In this document: one piece after another, positions 63,096-64,000 of the stretch
Layout: each line of letters begins with the position of its first letter
Numbering within the stretch: the stretch's first letter is position 1
NCBI RefSeq assembly: GCF_013343235.1
Contig: NZ_CP040094.1
Span: 1,674,501-1,738,500 of the forward strand
Reading direction: 5' to 3'
DNA length: 64,000 nucleotides
From: Nostoc sp. TCL240-02
Lineage (GTDB): Bacteria; Cyanobacteriota; Cyanobacteriia; Cyanobacteriales; Nostocaceae
Made by a program: the position numbers and the translations under genes
Notes under the pieces: model-generated
Told to the model about the DNA's origin: nothing
The model's database searches: none
What the model saw: only the letters and a program-made list of their open reading frames with translations

Positions 63096-64000
63096 ATGCA
63101 GAATAAGAAATTGTCAAAGACTTCCTCATCTATCAATAGCAATTCCCATACAGCAGAACAAAATCCTAAATTGGACTACAGACCGTTTGGTAGCCAAGTT
63201 CAAAAAGCAGCAGTTGCATCAGTGACAAAAACAGACATAGAGGATATTACCTTTGCAGAACAAAGTATTGAGGCAACTGGACTGGAATTACAAGCCAAAT
63301 ATGGCAAGATTATGCCAGAGTCACAGGAACGGCTGACTTTGCTGCAAGCCAAGATGGATGGATTATTGAATTCTCGACTAGAACACGCAACTCGATTTGG
63401 TCATAACTTTGCCAATATTCCACTAAGAAGACCAGATACACCAATTCAGGCAAAGCTGACAATTGGGGAACCTGGAGATAAGTACGAGCAGGAAGCTGAC
63501 GAAACAGCACGTCAGGTTGTGCAAAGGATTCATCAGCCACAGAGTGAGAAAATTCAGCGCGAGTCATTGCCTGAAGAAGAAAATGAATTGCAAATGAAAC
63601 TATCAAGCAATATCCAGCGCGAAGAATTGCCTGAAGAAGAAGATGAATTGCAAATGAAGTCGATGGTGCAGCGTGTGTCAGACGGTGGTATGGCAGCAAC
63701 ACTTGATTTGGAAACAGGGATACAACAAGCACGGGGTAGCGGACAGCCACTTGCGAAGAGCGTCAGGGAACCGATGGAACAGGCATTTAGCGCAGATTTC
63801 AGTGGGGTGAAGGTTCACACCGATGGTCAATCTGACCAGTTGAATCAGTCAATTCAAGCGCGTGCATTCACAACGGGGCAAGATGTGTTCTTTCGGCAGG
63901 GGGAATATAACCCTGGGAGTCGAGGGGGTCAGGAGTTGATTGCCCATGAGTTGACCCATGTTGTGCAGCAGACGCAACTTACAGACATGAGAAAAGCATC
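63096..64000 (+). CDS. DUF4157 (eCIS-core) domain protein, partial at right edge
   Basis: About 301 codons are present; the protein continues beyond the window. Residues 1-150 are polar and mostly helical. Two 20-residue units start at residues 153 and 173 (IQRESLPEEENELQMK and IQREELPEEEDELQMK). A DUF4157 domain follows at about 218-292 with QAFSADFSGVKVHTDGQSD, ARAFTTGQDVFFRQGEY and the zinc-metallopeptidase motif HELTH (284-288) in IAHELTHVVQQ. DUF4157 proteins are strongly associated with extracellular contractile injection systems, as toxins or toxin carriers whose protease domain helps loading or release. The rest of the protein should hold the effector part. Confidence 0.87.
   Translation, partial: MQNKKLSKTSSSINSNSHTAEQNPKLDYRPFGSQVQKAAVASVTKTDIEDITFAEQSIEATGLELQAKYGKIMPESQERLTLLQAKMDGLLNSRLEHATRFGHNFANIPLRRPDTPIQAKLTIGEPGDKYEQEADETARQVVQRIHQPQSEKIQRESLPEEENELQMKLSSNIQREELPEEEDELQMKSMVQRVSDGGMAATLDLETGIQQARGSGQPLAKSVREPMEQAFSADFSGVKVHTDGQSDQLNQSIQARAFTTGQDVFFRQGEYNPGSRGGQELIAHELTHVVQQTQLTDMRKA

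Overview
The window is chromosomal DNA from a filamentous, probably heterocyst-forming cyanobacterium of the Nostoc type. The evidence is the very frequent HIP1 octamer (GCGATCGC), short tandem heptamer-like repeats of the TTGGGCA and ACAAATG kind, several dispersed palindromic repeats, and cyanobacterial protein families: GUN4 domain, cyanobacterial YlqD, an acyl-ACP synthetase of the Aas type, a plastid-type pyruvate dehydrogenase E2, and AAA-like ATPases with VMAP-type N-terminal HTH modules. Most of the window is AT-rich housekeeping and accessory DNA with loosely packed genes.

Region 1 (1-5700) is a ribosomal peptide (RiPP) locus of the thiazole/oxazole-modified microcin (TOMM) class. 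It has a divergent ABC exporter cut by the left edge and a 121-aa precursor whose core carries 17 cysteines, 12 of them in six identical GCGCR units. A terminator-like hairpin follows, then an RRE plus E1/ThiF-like partner, a YcaO cyclodehydratase starting at a GTG that overlaps the previous stop, and a SagB-type FMN dehydrogenase. Convergent with it is an efflux pair (MacB-type permease and HlyD/RND-type adaptor, 5747-8367) with no ATPase beside it. A 31-residue peptide lies upstream of the adaptor. This is the best candidate for an undescribed system.

Region 2 (9160-9700) is a graveyard holding the first 40 or so codons of a Ser/Thr kinase, a piece of a transposase, and a TPR-family N-terminus with in-frame stops. 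Regions 3 and 4 (9760-23900) hold a VanY-like carboxypeptidase, mnmG, a membrane protein, two cell-wall hydrolases, a broken VMAP-HTH module, holB, a ribosome recycling factor homologue with an N-terminal secretion signal in GC-richer DNA, a DUF411 protein, a TPR protein, and a GDSL esterase whose signal peptide is out of frame at a run of nine A.

Region 5 (24000-46700) carries metY-metX, two FAD oxidoreductases, Uma2-type nucleases, a tRNA-Ala(CGC), a methyltransferase/HAD pair, rtcB, a GUN4 coiled-coil protein, the PDH E2 gene, ylqD-aas, two related membrane microproteins, an MFS transporter, a VOC protein and infC with a clear terminator.

Region 6 (47000-59500) has a 1007-aa fusion of an Npt-like transporter with HEAT repeats, a TrkA-type regulator, a DUF3124 lipoprotein, a CPA1 antiporter, radC, a toxin-antitoxin pair, a phosphoribulokinase-like kinase, a GH13 enzyme and an O-methyltransferase. 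Region 7 (59717-64000) is two AAA-like ATPases followed by a DUF4157 (eCIS-core) protein cut by the right edge. This order suggests a signalling, conflict or contractile-injection locus that continues to the right. All homology statements come from reading the translated sequence, not from database searches.
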